Assembly: GCF_018398335.1 (NCBI RefSeq) | Contig: NZ_JAHBRX010000002.1 | Location: 992,001 to 1,056,000 of the forward strand | Source: Chelatococcus sp. HY11 | GTDB lineage: Bacteria > Pseudomonadota > Alphaproteobacteria > Rhizobiales > Beijerinckiaceae | Reading direction: 5' to 3' | DNA: 64,000 nt | Shown: in pieces, positions 35,667-44,516 of the stretch | Numbering within the stretch: position 1 is the first letter of the stretch | Layout of the letters: each line of letters begins with the position of its first letter | Notes under the pieces: generated by a model | The model's input: the letters and a program-made list of their open reading frames with translations, nothing else | What the model was told of the DNA's origin: nothing | The model's database searches: none | Program-made: the position numbers and the translations under genes

Positions 35667-36637
35667 TCAGAGGGCGGCATGCATATCGCGGAAGAGGCGC
35701 GGCGTAACGCCGAAGCGGCGCTCAAAAATTTCCTTGAAACGCGCGGCCGGAAACAGGCCCACCTGCGCCGCGACCGACTTCAGCGGCAAACCTTGAGACA
35801 AGAGTAATCGCGCCGTGTCAAGTCTCGCCGTCTCGACGAAGCGGGCGGGCGTTTCGCTGGTCGCCGCCACGAATTTGCGATGAAATGTGCGTTCGCTCAT
35901 ACCAGCGCGAGCCGACAGCGATGGCACGTCCAACGGTTTATCGAGGTTGGACTGTATCCAGCTGACCAGATCGATAAAAGGGCTGTCGCTCTTGACCTGC
36001 GCCTTGAGAACAGGACTGAACTGGGATTGGTGGCCGGGACGCCGGGCATAAAGCACCAACCTTTTTGCGATCTCGCCGGCAATCGCCGGATGCAGATCGC
36101 ATGCGACCATCGCCAGCGCCATGTCAATGCCGGTGGTTACCCCGGCCGAAGTCCACAGATTGCCGTCGACCACGTAAAGTGCATCGGGATCAACCATGAC
36201 CTTCGGGAAGACTTGCGCGAAGGGCTTGCAGGAGTCCCAATGCGTGCAGACGCGACGGCCGTCAAGTGGCCTAACGCGGCCAGCAGGAAGCCGCCGGTGC
36301 AGACGGAACCGAACCGTTCCGCTTTTCCGACGAGCCGCGGAAGGATACCCCGCAAGACCGGGTCGGACACCGCCACGAGGAGGGGATCCCGCTCGGCCCC
36401 TGCTACAAGTACCGTTTGGGTCCCTGCGGGTCGCAGTTCTCCAATTGGTCGCGTCTCCACCGTGACGCCGCTGCTGCTCTCCACCGCGCTGCCTTGGCCG
36501 GAAGCGACCACAACTTTGTAAAATGCCTGCTTGCCGCGCTGACCCAGAGCGTGGTTGGCGCCGTTCAAGACCGCTGCCGGTCCGGAGACATCAAGCACCT
36601 CGAAGCCGGGATAAACAATGAAGATCACATGGTACAT
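35667..36637 (-). pseudogene. GlxA-type AraC-family regulator, frameshifted
   Basis: Two overlapping minus-strand frames together make one DJ-1/PfpI-AraC regulator. The first (from the ATG at 36637, MYHVIFIVYPGFEVLDVSGP) reaches VCTGGFLLAALGH and then loses similarity. The second frame resumes at once with LDGRRVCTHWDSCKPFAQVF and runs through VDGNLWTSAGVTTGIDMALA to a full AraC helix-turn-helix (SLSARAGMSERTFHRKFV) and the end. The break is at about 36265-36270, consistent with one lost base. Everything else is intact, so it is either a young pseudogene or a sequencing error. If intact it would be a 1-component regulator. Confidence 0.82.
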
Positions 36638-36762
36638 TGGCAGAAAGTACACTCTTTTTGTCATTTCTGCCAGCTTCCGCCACCGCTAGAGTTTGGGGGT
36701 GCTGGAAGGCCGGGGACCCGACTGAAAGCGCATTTCTCTTCATTCGTTGGAGACGTCGCGCC

Positions 36763-37914
36763 ATGTCGAAATCCTGGTTCATCTGGAGTGGAGCAGTCCT
36801 CATCTTTATGGCGGTAGCCAGTATCGGCGGCTGGGTCTTGAGCCTGCCATCCGCAACGACCGCCAATGCGCCGACGGTCCCAGTGGAGGAGGTCGAGGCC
36901 ATGCTGCTCGCCTTGAAACCCCCGAAACGGGAACGGCCGCTGATCGCCGTCATCGGTATCAATGAAGCAACCGAGACGACTGATTACTTGATGCCGACAG
37001 GCGTATTGCGGAGGGCCAACATTGCCGATGTCCTCATGCTGTCGACCGGACCGGGACCCATGCAGCTCTATCCGGCACTCAAGGTCGAGCCGGACGCGAC
37101 CATCGTGCAGTTTGACGCCAAGCATACCCAAGGCGCCGACTACGTGATCGTACCAGCGATGGAGCCCCATGACCATCCCGCTGCCCTTGCCTGGATCAGA
37201 AGTCAGGCGGAAAGAGGCGCGATTATCGTTAGTGTGTGCGCCGGCGCCAGGGTCGTCGGAGCTGCTGGGCTGCTCGACGGCAAGCGAGCGACGACACACT
37301 GGTATTTCCTGAAGCAGTTGCGCGACGAAAATCCGACGATCCGGCCTGTCGCCGACCGAAGGCTTGTGGTCGACGGCGTGGTCGCTACGACGACTGGCAT
37401 CACCGCGTCCATGCCGATGATGCTGACGCTGATAGAGGCGATTGCCGGGCGGGCCAAGGCGGAGACCGTGGCTCACGAGCTTGGCCTCAGGCGATGGGAC
37501 GCGCGACACGCGAGCAACGCGTTCAGGCTCACCCGAACCTTTGCCACGACGGTGCTCGCCAACCGGATGGCATTCTGGAAACATGACGAGCTCGCAATTA
37601 GGCTGGAGCCCGGCATGGACGAGGTGTCTCTGGCGCTGGTCGCCGACGCATGGTCGCGAACTTACCGCTCGCATGCGACGAGCTACGCAGGCTCGACGGA
37701 AACGGTGGTGACCTCGAATGGCATCCGTGTCGTGCCCGACCGGACAGGCGCGGATTTGCAGGCAAGCCAACCTGTATCGACCTTTCCCCGTCGGACGCCG
37801 GTTGATGCGCTCGACAACGTGCTCGTCGCCATCGCGGCCCGCTACGGAGAGCACACCGCCGACGTGGTTGCCATGCAGCTCGAATATCCGAGGCAGGCAA
37901 CGGGACGCCGGTGA
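36763..37914 (+). CDS. Membrane-anchored DJ-1/PfpI family protein
   Basis: A 383-residue protein with an N-terminal membrane segment (about 6-28) and a DJ-1/PfpI domain. The nucleophile elbow is VSVCAGARVVGAAGLLDGKR followed by THW, as in GlxA-type regulators, but no AraC helix-turn-helix follows. The C-terminal part (about 230-380) is not recognised. The ATG at 36763 is chosen because the anchor starts there. It is divergent from the frameshifted GlxA gene, about 125 bp apart, and shares its sensor fold; a related signal may be sensed at the membrane. Function unknown. Confidence 0.72.
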   Translation: MSKSWFIWSGAVLIFMAVASIGGWVLSLPSATTANAPTVPVEEVEAMLLALKPPKRERPLIAVIGINEATETTDYLMPTGVLRRANIADVLMLSTGPGPMQLYPALKVEPDATIVQFDAKHTQGADYVIVPAMEPHDHPAALAWIRSQAERGAIIVSVCAGARVVGAAGLLDGKRATTHWYFLKQLRDENPTIRPVADRRLVVDGVVATTTGITASMPMMLTLIEAIAGRAKAETVAHELGLRRWDARHASNAFRLTRTFATTVLANRMAFWKHDELAIRLEPGMDEVSLALVADAWSRTYRSHATSYAGSTETVVTSNGIRVVPDRTGADLQASQPVSTFPRRTPVDALDNVLVAIAARYGEHTADVVAMQLEYPRQATGRR

Positions 37915-38018
37915 TGACGCGCCGACTCTCACAGGTTGATTTTAACGCGAGGCGAATCCCAGCCGTCCGTTCGTCCTGGGAACATCGGACGGCGGAAGCC
38001 TTTCCCGACGACCGAATC

Positions 38019-39200
38019 TCAGCATATGGCCTCGCGCATTCGTAAGTCGTTTAACTCCTGGTCTGAAAAGCCCCATTCCGTCAAAATGACAGATGTGTCC
38101 GCGCCGGGGACAGGGGGAGGACCCTTGATGAGAGATGGAGTACGGCTGAAGCGGGGAGCTGGAGCCGGCTGAACTACACCATCGACCTCGATAAAATTCT
38201 CGCGCGCAATCATATGTGGGTGTGCCGTCGCTTCATCGATCGTGAGGACCGGCGCGAAACACGCGTTGCGGCCATCCATGATAGCGCACCATTCGTTCAG
38301 CGTACGCATTCTAAAAATGTCGCGAAATCGATCCTTCAGGTTAGGCCAAGTCATCCTGTCCATTTGGTCTGGTATCTCGGCCGGATCTAAGCCCATGCCG
38401 AGAAGAAGCTCATTATAGAATTTTCGTTCGACCGACGCGACAGAGACGTGCCGACCGTCTGCCGTCTCATAGGTATTGTACCAAGGTGCACCACCGTCCA
38501 GAAAGTTCGATTCGCGCTCGTAAGTCCATCGATTACTGGCGAAGAACCCGAACTGATGTGTCATCAAAGACCCAACTCCATCGATCATGGCAGCATCAAC
38601 GACCTGTCCATGACCGCTCGATCGTGCAGACAGCAGGGCAGCGAGTATACCTACGGTAAGATAAAGACCGCCGCCGCCGAGATCGGCGAGCAGGTTCAGG
38701 GGAATGGCCGGTGGGCGGTCACGGGGGCCTAATAGCGACAACACGCCCGTCACGGCCAGGTAGTTTAGGTCATGCCCGACATCATCCGCGAGAGGGCCGT
38801 CCTGCCCCCATCCGGTCATTCGGCCGTAGACAAGCTTTGGATTGCGCGCGAAACATGGCTCGGGCCCCAAGCCCAGACGTTCCATGACACCAGGCCGATA
38901 TCCTTCGATTAAAGCGTCAGCCTGCCCGATCAGCCGTAAGGCCACATCCCGTCCCGCTTCCTGTTTCAGATCCAGCATGACGGATTTGCGGCTGCGTGTG
39001 GTGGGATTGAAGCGTGGCTCTTTTGGAATGCCGAGCCCGCTTGGCGTGACGCGATCAATCGTTACGACCTCGGCGCCCATATCAGCCAATAGCATTGCGC
39101 AAAACGGTCCCGGACCCACCCCGGCAAACTCCAAGATCCTGAGTCCTCCGAGAGCGCCACCTTCGCCTTTGGCCTTATCCATAGCGTGATCCCGCGCCAA
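38019..39200 (-). CDS. CaiB/BaiF family protein, alpha-methylacyl-CoA racemase-like
   Basis: A 393-residue class III CoA-transferase-fold protein. GPGPFCAMLLADMGAEVV near the start, together with YNTYETADGRHVSVASVE, are features of alpha-methylacyl-CoA racemase rather than of formyl-CoA transferase. It would invert the 2-methyl centre of a branched acyl-CoA so that beta-oxidation can proceed. It lies 12 bp after the flavin monooxygenase gene, in the first operon of the acyl-CoA island. A true CoA-transferase role is the alternative. Confidence 0.82.
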   Translation of the reverse strand: MARDHAMDKAKGEGGALGGLRILEFAGVGPGPFCAMLLADMGAEVVTIDRVTPSGLGIPKEPRFNPTTRSRKSVMLDLKQEAGRDVALRLIGQADALIEGYRPGVMERLGLGPEPCFARNPKLVYGRMTGWGQDGPLADDVGHDLNYLAVTGVLSLLGPRDRPPAIPLNLLADLGGGGLYLTVGILAALLSARSSGHGQVVDAAMIDGVGSLMTHQFGFFASNRWTYERESNFLDGGAPWYNTYETADGRHVSVASVERKFYNELLLGMGLDPAEIPDQMDRMTWPNLKDRFRDIFRMRTLNEWCAIMDGRNACFAPVLTIDEATAHPHMIARENFIEVDGVVQPAPAPRFSRTPSLIKGPPPVPGADTSVILTEWGFSDQELNDLRMREAIC

Positions 39201-39212
39201 ATCGCCAATCTG

Positions 39213-41024
39213 TCATTGATCCCATCCCGCCAAAGGCAAAGCGGAACGCTCGGGCAAGATTCCCAATAGATCAGCCTTAATCTCAAGAGCGAGAAATCGC
39301 GAAAAAATGCGCGAATCAAGAAGGGCGCCACCAGTTAACCATAGCCCATTCTGGGCCGTGCGGCGCCACATATTCCGCATCTGGAAATGATCGTCGAAGC
39401 CCCATACTGGACCTATCTTGTCCGCGGTCTCGTCACCAAACAGGAGCCGTATGTTCTCCTGCATATTGTGAAATCCCGTCGCCAACACCACGAGATCGCA
39501 CGCCACCAGAGTGCCGTCGCGAAGCCTCAGACCATCGGCCTCGAACCCCGCGCTGTCACTGGCCTGCAGGACCCTGATCTCGCCGCGCGCGATCATCTCG
39601 GAACAGCCTACGTCGATGTAATAGCCGCCTTCGCCGCGCATGTACATCATCTGGAAACCGGCGTCGTCGCCGCCAAAATACGTCTTGAACCCAGCCTTTG
39701 CCAGACCGGCAAGCATCTCGGCGTCCATCTCCGCCGCCTTCCGCGTGATTCCGCGATAAATGTCCTTCAGCTGAGGATAAGGGATCGAGGCCGCGATAAG
39801 GTCGATGTCCTCGATGGAATGGTCTTCATTATAGATATTGTAGATCATGGACGCGCCGGGCTTCAGGCTTATGACACAAGTCGGGCCGCGTTGCAGCATG
39901 GACACCTCAGCGGCGCCTTTCCTGGCGAGATCCTGCGCGATGTCATGTCCGCTATTACCAGTGCCAACAACAATTGCATTCTTGCCCCGATAGTCAGCGC
40001 CATCCTGGAACTCTGCCGAATGCAACACTTCGCCTCTGAAATCGGCGAGACCCGGTACCTCGCCGCGGCGGGGCAAGCTGCCACTCACCCCCGTCGCGAC
40101 GACCACATGACGACATTGTATGGTCCGCTGGAAGCCATCGGCGCGCCGCAGTGTCAACGTCCAGAGCCGTCTTGTCTCGTCGTAATGGCCCGTCTCGAAA
40201 GTCGTCTCGGTCCAGACATTGAGTTCCATGGCGGCCGCATAGAACTCCAGCCAGTCGGCTAGTTGATCCTTGGTCAACCAAACCGGCCACGTCTGCGGAA
40301 AGGCCATATAGGGCAGATGGTTGGCCATAAGTTCATTGTGGAGCGTGAGGGATGTGTAACGGCCCCGCCAGACATCCCCGATACGTGGCGCACGCTCGAT
40401 GACCAAGGTGTCGATATCCAGTCTTGCCAACCTCGCCGCAGCAACCAGTCCGGCATGACCGGCGCCGATGACGACTACGTCCGGGTCCCGGTCTTCAAAG
40501 GTGCGCGCCAAGTGACGAGCTTCCTTCCAGCTGACTTCGGTTTCATTGCGAGAGTATTCGTCGCCTGATGGGCGGTTGCGACCGATCCTCTCCTCGACGC
40601 CGGTAAGATTTTGCAACGTCGTCAGAACGATCCAGGCGCGCGGCAGGTGGCCATCGTCGCCCGCCAACAATCGCACGAATCCCGTTCCGTGGCCGTATGC
40701 CGTGTCGAAATCGAAGAACGCTTCGATCACGCTGCGGCGGGCCCGACGCCGCGCGATTGGCCCTGGTCGGCCGGAGGCGGGCCGCAGGTTACACGGCCGG
40801 GCCGATTGCGCGCTTGCGCGTATGGCTCCGTCGATTTCGACAAGCCCGTCAAATACGCGATGCTGCCATGTAAAGGCCAGCAGGTCCTTCCAATACCCGC
40901 CATCGGAAAATACATCCGAGATATCGCGATCGTTCGGCTGGCTCAAATAGTCGGAGAATCTGTCCAGCCATCCGATGAATATGCTCTGCGGATCCGACGC
41001 AGCCGTCACATTTGCAAAGTCCAT
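39213..41024 (-). CDS. Flavin-dependent monooxygenase with N-terminal SnoaL-like domain
   Basis: A 603-residue protein. Residues about 15-170 look like a SnoaL/NTF2-type domain; from 183 follows a group B flavoprotein monooxygenase with VVVIGAGHAGLVAAARL (FAD), the linker around FRGEVLHSAEF (FMO-type motif region) and AIVVGTGNSGHDIA (NADPH). The ATG at 41024 has AGGGAG six bases upstream; one at 41057 does not. It may hydroxylate, or insert oxygen next to a ketone (Baeyer-Villiger), in breakdown of the island's substrate. A shared operator and a good sigma70 promoter lie upstream. Confidence 0.82.
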   Translation of the reverse strand: MDFANVTAASDPQSIFIGWLDRFSDYLSQPNDRDISDVFSDGGYWKDLLAFTWQHRVFDGLVEIDGAIRASAQSARPCNLRPASGRPGPIARRRARRSVIEAFFDFDTAYGHGTGFVRLLAGDDGHLPRAWIVLTTLQNLTGVEERIGRNRPSGDEYSRNETEVSWKEARHLARTFEDRDPDVVVIGAGHAGLVAAARLARLDIDTLVIERAPRIGDVWRGRYTSLTLHNELMANHLPYMAFPQTWPVWLTKDQLADWLEFYAAAMELNVWTETTFETGHYDETRRLWTLTLRRADGFQRTIQCRHVVVATGVSGSLPRRGEVPGLADFRGEVLHSAEFQDGADYRGKNAIVVGTGNSGHDIAQDLARKGAAEVSMLQRGPTCVISLKPGASMIYNIYNEDHSIEDIDLIAASIPYPQLKDIYRGITRKAAEMDAEMLAGLAKAGFKTYFGGDDAGFQMMYMRGEGGYYIDVGCSEMIARGEIRVLQASDSAGFEADGLRLRDGTLVACDLVVLATGFHNMQENIRLLFGDETADKIGPVWGFDDHFQMRNMWRRTAQNGLWLTGGALLDSRIFSRFLALEIKADLLGILPERSALPLAGWDQ

Positions 41025-41075
41025 TGTGCTCTCCCTGCGCCCGCGTGCAGCCGTCATCGCATGACCTTCTTGTTC

Positions 41076-41103
41076 ATTATCGAGCTGCCTAGGTGAATGT
41101 CAA
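41076..41103 (-). promoter_or_regulatory. Sigma70 promoter of the monooxygenase operon
   Basis: On the minus strand TTGACA (41103-41098) and GATAAT (41081-41076) are separated by 16 bases. The -35 hexamer overlaps the shared operator at 41100-41115, and the start codon lies about 50 bases downstream. Confidence 0.7.
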
Positions 41104-41115
41104 CATTAGTGTTGA
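41100..41115. promoter_or_regulatory. Shared operator, site 1 (monooxygenase operon)
   Basis: TCAACA-TTAG-TGTTGA, a perfect 6-4-6 dyad, 76 bases upstream of the monooxygenase start. It is one of five copies found only in promoters of the acyl-CoA island. It overlaps the -35 box, so binding should repress. Confidence 0.75.
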
Positions 41116-41411
41116 TAGATGGAGTCGGCTCGCCGCTTGTCTGTTCTGCTGGGCATGCACTGCCTTTTGAGGAAGACAAATGCAGTTACCGCATGTTCGA
41201 GTTGGGCGACAGGATTCTGCCTTGCACTAGGAAACACCCGCACATTCGCTGTCGCTTTCACGCACCTATAAGCGCAAGGTACGATTCTGGCCTTGGAGGA
41301 CGCCCCTATATTCCGTTCGAGACAAAGACGTTGATGTCCCTGATGATTTCGTGGAATATTGCGGCTGATCGGTCGGCTCACCCACTAGGGAAACAACGAT
41401 TATCGTTAGTA
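41116..41411. other. Intergenic region, no gene recognised
   Basis: Between the shared operator and the end of the MBL-fold gene there is no convincing coding frame. The part near 41390-41430 is AT-rich and lies at the 3' end of the long thiolase operon. Confidence 0.45.
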
Positions 41412-42497
41412 CTATAGATAACGTAATATAAATGAGCCATTGCTATCGTGGATTTGAACGTGCCCCCGGCGACAGAGCGCATTCACATGGGCCAGAGTTT
41501 CGGCTAATGCCAAGCCGGTCATATGAGGTGACAAGCCCGGCCGATAGAGCAACGGGACGAGGTCGATACACTGACAAGGCGAGCGCTCCACAGCTGTACA
41601 GATTTTCCGAAAGGTCTCCTCATGATGAGCGACCAACGCATCAATCCGCTCGCGTATCCCAATAAACGGCAGCTTATGACCCGATAGCACCAAGGTCGCA
41701 TCCCCAACGCTTTCCTTTATGTGATCCAACGACGCGATATAGTCATCGACAGGGCTGCCGCCAGGCTCGACGTAACTCGCCGCTAGATTGGGTGTGATCG
41801 ACGCAATCACCTGATCGCCGGACAGAAGTATATGATCGTCAGGGCTGTAGAGCATAGCCTGCTCGTCGGAGTGCCCCCCGCCGGTCATTACCGTCCAGCG
41901 CCGTCCTCCGGCTTCAATGACATCGCCATCGTGGAGACGCGCGAAGGTTGCCGGCATTGGCTGCACAACCCGCATGAAGCCGGATCCGCCGTCGGCGACG
42001 ATATGGGCGATGTCCGCAGGCATGCCATGGGCGAGCAGAAAAAGCTTCTCGATATCGGCGTGCGCCCTGAATACGCCGGAAGCTCGCAGATGCGCGTGCA
42101 GGAATTCTGTCCGGGTCATGTGTAGCTGGGCGCCGGTCCGGCGCGCCAGCCATCCGGCGGCGCCCATATGATCGGGGTGGTGATGCGTGAGGATAATGTG
42201 GTGGACTGGCTTTTCGGCAAGCATACCCTGCAGAAGCTGGTCCCACAGCGACAGGGTGGCGTCGTCTCCATAGCCGGTGTCGATTATGGTCCAACCATCA
42301 CCGTTGTCGAGAATGTAGATATTGATATGGTTCAGCCGCAAGGGAAGCGGCATGCGCAGCCAGAGGATTCCCGCCGCCACAGCTATCGCCTCGCCAGGCG
42401 CAGGTGGCGCCAGAAACGGGTAGCTGAGAGGCCTCGCCTCTCGATGCTGCGCGTCCGTACGAGGGGACGAGGGGACTATGTGCTGCGGCGGCCTCAT
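41412..42497 (-). CDS. MBL-fold metallohydrolase
   Basis: A 361-residue metallo-beta-lactamase-fold protein resembling LACTB2/glyoxalase II-like hydrolases. The metal motif is LTHHHPDHMGAAG, with later ligands in GGGHSDEQ and LSGDQVI. The C-terminal third is a helical domain typical of this subgroup. It is the last gene of the long minus-strand operon and its start overlaps the SDR gene by four bases (ATGA). A role as acyl-CoA thioesterase or lactone hydrolase on a pathway intermediate is likely but not provable here. Confidence 0.8.
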   Translation of the reverse strand: MRPPQHIVPSSPRTDAQHREARPLSYPFLAPPAPGEAIAVAAGILWLRMPLPLRLNHINIYILDNGDGWTIIDTGYGDDATLSLWDQLLQGMLAEKPVHHIILTHHHPDHMGAAGWLARRTGAQLHMTRTEFLHAHLRASGVFRAHADIEKLFLLAHGMPADIAHIVADGGSGFMRVVQPMPATFARLHDGDVIEAGGRRWTVMTGGGHSDEQAMLYSPDDHILLSGDQVIASITPNLAASYVEPGGSPVDDYIASLDHIKESVGDATLVLSGHKLPFIGIRERIDALVAHHEETFRKICTAVERSPCQCIDLVPLLYRPGLSPHMTGLALAETLAHVNALCRRGHVQIHDSNGSFILRYL

Positions 42498-43273
42498 GCG
42501 ACTGAGATGCCGCCATTGACACTGATGACCTGCCCGGTCATGCGCGCCGCGCCCGGCCCCGCCAAAAAGACTGCTACCGGTGCGATGTCGGCGGGAGTGA
42601 CGACGCCGAGGCGTGCCTTGCTTTCCGCTTTGGCAAATAGTTTCTGACTGAATTCGCTCGACATCACACGGCGATACGACGATGTATCTTTCACGATTGA
42701 GGGCGTGATTGCGTGGACGCGAATGCCGTGTCGCGAGGCTTCGAGAGCCAAGGTACGCGAGAACATGACGACAGCCGCCTTACAGGCGCCCTGCACGGCT
42801 TCACCCGGCGTTGCCACCTTCGCGGCATCGGACGCCAGATTGATGATTGTCCCGCCCTCGCGAGCGATCATATGAGGCAGCGCCGCATGGCAGGTGTAGA
42901 GGACGCTGCCAATATGCGACTGTAACTGCTCGTCAAAGGCAGATACCGAGATCTCGTGAAAGGGCCGTGGCGACAGATGCCCAGGGATGCTTGTCACGAG
43001 GATATCGAGGGCGCCGAGATCGGCTACCGCGCGATCAACCAGTGCGCGCGCTTCCTCCGGCTTGCTAGCATCGGCGCGCACGAAACGCACGTCGCAAGCT
43101 GGAGCACGAGCGCGCACCTTGGCCACGGCCTCATTGCCGCGTTCGCTATCGCGGCCGTTCAGGACCAACCTCGGGACGCCCGCTTCCGCCAGTTGTGACG
43201 CGATCTCCAACCCGATGCCGCCACTCGAGCCGGTCACGAGCGCCGCACATTCCGCCAATGGTCTGACGATCAC
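42494..43273 (-). CDS. SDR-family protein lacking the catalytic Tyr
   Basis: A 259-residue classical SDR by length and layout: cofactor motif TGSSGGIG (14-21), the catalytic Ser at 148 (INLAS) and Lys 165 (GACKAAV). The Tyr that should stand four residues before the Lys is Gln 161, so the YxxxK motif is broken. Such a protein may bind NAD(P) and substrate without normal redox catalysis, or use another residue. In this operon an SDR would be expected to oxidise a 3-hydroxyacyl-CoA or a related alcohol. Confidence 0.8.
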   Translation of the reverse strand: MIVRPLAECAALVTGSSGGIGLEIASQLAEAGVPRLVLNGRDSERGNEAVAKVRARAPACDVRFVRADASKPEEARALVDRAVADLGALDILVTSIPGHLSPRPFHEISVSAFDEQLQSHIGSVLYTCHAALPHMIAREGGTIINLASDAAKVATPGEAVQGACKAAVVMFSRTLALEASRHGIRVHAITPSIVKDTSSYRRVMSSEFSQKLFAKAESKARLGVVTPADIAPVAVFLAGPGAARMTGQVISVNGGISVA

Positions 43274-43287
43274 CCCGTCCTCCGCCG

Positions 43288-44100
43288 CTATCTGCCTGTG
43301 AAGCGCGGTGTGCGCTTTTCCATGAACGCCCGCGATCCTTCCCGAGCGTCCTCTGAGCGGAGCAGCACTTTGATGCTCGCGTCTTCCACGCCGAATGCCT
43401 CATCGAGGCTCGCGCCGGACGCCGCTACCATACACTCCTTGGCTTTGCGCATCGCCAGCGGCGAATTACGCGCCATTCTCTCCGCCATCGCACGCGCTGT
43501 TGTTTCTACCTCGCCCGCCGGGACAGCCCGATTGACGAGCCCAATGCGCAGGGCCTCACTGGCGGATATGCGATCGCCGACCAGTAGAATTTCCGCCGCG
43601 GCGGCCCAAGAGACCTGGCGCGAGACCCGTGCTACCCCGCCTGCCGCCGGGATGAGGCCCCGTTGCACTTCAAGGAGGCCGAGCTGGCTATCTTCCGCCA
43701 CGATCCTGAGGTCGCAGGCTAACGCCAACTCCATGCCCCCCGCGACGATGTTGCCGCGCATGGCTCCGATCACGGGCGTGAAAAAGTCATTGCGCCGCAG
43801 CATGGCGCGGTTGAGGATCTTAGGCTCGGCGAGCATCGCCTCGTCCCATTCATCTTCGGCCGGGCGCGCACGCGTCAGCAGCGGCGTCAGCCTTCCAAGA
43901 TCCGCCCCGGCACAGAAGGTTCCATCCCCGCGCCCGGAGAGAATAGCAATCCGGATCGCCGGATCTTCCGCAATGGCGTCCCAGGCTCGCGCGAGCCGGA
44001 CAATCATTTCTGGATTGAGAGCATTACGTTTCTCGGGGCGATTAAGCACTACTTCGGCGATGCCGTTTGCGCTGGAGAAAAGGATCGGTGCCTCGCTCAC
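43288..44100 (-). CDS. Enoyl-CoA hydratase/isomerase family protein
   Basis: A 270-residue crotonase-fold protein. The oxyanion-hole segments are FCAGADL and GNIVAGGMELALACD. The Glu of the hydratase pair is seen in QLGLLEVQRGLIPAAGG. The start is a GTG at 44100 overlapping the DUF35 stop (GTGA); the frame is open further upstream but only as a shadow of the DUF35 gene. It probably hydrates the enoyl-CoA made by the acyl-CoA dehydrogenase pair. Confidence 0.88.
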   Translation of the reverse strand: MSEAPILFSSANGIAEVVLNRPEKRNALNPEMIVRLARAWDAIAEDPAIRIAILSGRGDGTFCAGADLGRLTPLLTRARPAEDEWDEAMLAEPKILNRAMLRRNDFFTPVIGAMRGNIVAGGMELALACDLRIVAEDSQLGLLEVQRGLIPAAGGVARVSRQVSWAAAAEILLVGDRISASEALRIGLVNRAVPAGEVETTARAMAERMARNSPLAMRKAKECMVAASGASLDEAFGVEDASIKVLLRSEDAREGSRAFMEKRTPRFTGR

Positions 44101-44516
44101 GCCATGCCCTCCTGGTCTCGATCGGCCCAGACGTAGGAGAATTCGGGATCGATGACTTCGACCCGCAAAGCAACCGGTAGATCGAGAGTGATCTGGTCGG
44201 CCGTCAGTTCGGTGCGTGCCAATAGACGCGGGCCCTCTTCCGTCTCGGCGACGATCGTGACGTAAGGCACCCGATCCTTCCATGCGGTCTCCACAGAGAA
44301 ATGAGAGACCGTATAGGAATGGATTCTGGCCCGCCCGGATACCGGACGGAAGCTGAATTTCTCCGAGGCGCAGCGCGGGCAGTAATAACGGGCCGGGTGG
44401 GTCCACTGACCGCAGTCCTCGCATTGCTGGAGACAGAGGCGCCCGGTAGCTGCGGTGGCAGAATAGAAGGCCAGATCCAGGTCGTCAGGCTGAACTCTTG
44501 GCTTTGCGCTTGTCAT
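44097..44516 (-). CDS. DUF35 OB-fold protein with zinc ribbon
   Basis: A 139-residue protein with a rubredoxin-like zinc ribbon (CEDCGQW at about 32, then YYCPRCAS) and a DUF35 OB-fold (IHSYTVSHFSV, PYVTIVAE). DUF35 proteins pair with thiolase-fold partners; in steroid side-chain degradation such a pair performs a retro-aldol cleavage. It overlaps the thiolase-fold gene upstream by one base, so the two are probably a complex. Confidence 0.88.
   Translation of the reverse strand: MTSAKPRVQPDDLDLAFYSATAATGRLCLQQCEDCGQWTHPARYYCPRCASEKFSFRPVSGRARIHSYTVSHFSVETAWKDRVPYVTIVAETEEGPRLLARTELTADQITLDLPVALRVEVIDPEFSYVWADRDQEGMA

Noticed and set aside
36661-37932. A 423-residue minus-strand frame opposite the DJ-1/PfpI gene
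   Set aside because: The plus-strand frame has a membrane anchor and a clear DJ-1 Cys elbow; the minus frame has no recognisable domain.
39387-40262. A 291-residue plus-strand frame inside the flavin monooxygenase gene
   Set aside because: It is antisense to conserved FAD and NADPH motifs and shows no family pattern.
43288-44424. Extension of the enoyl-CoA hydratase frame upstream to 44424
   Set aside because: The extra residues are a shadow of the zinc-ribbon DUF35 gene; the GTG at 44100 with a GTGA overlap gives the normal crotonase length.
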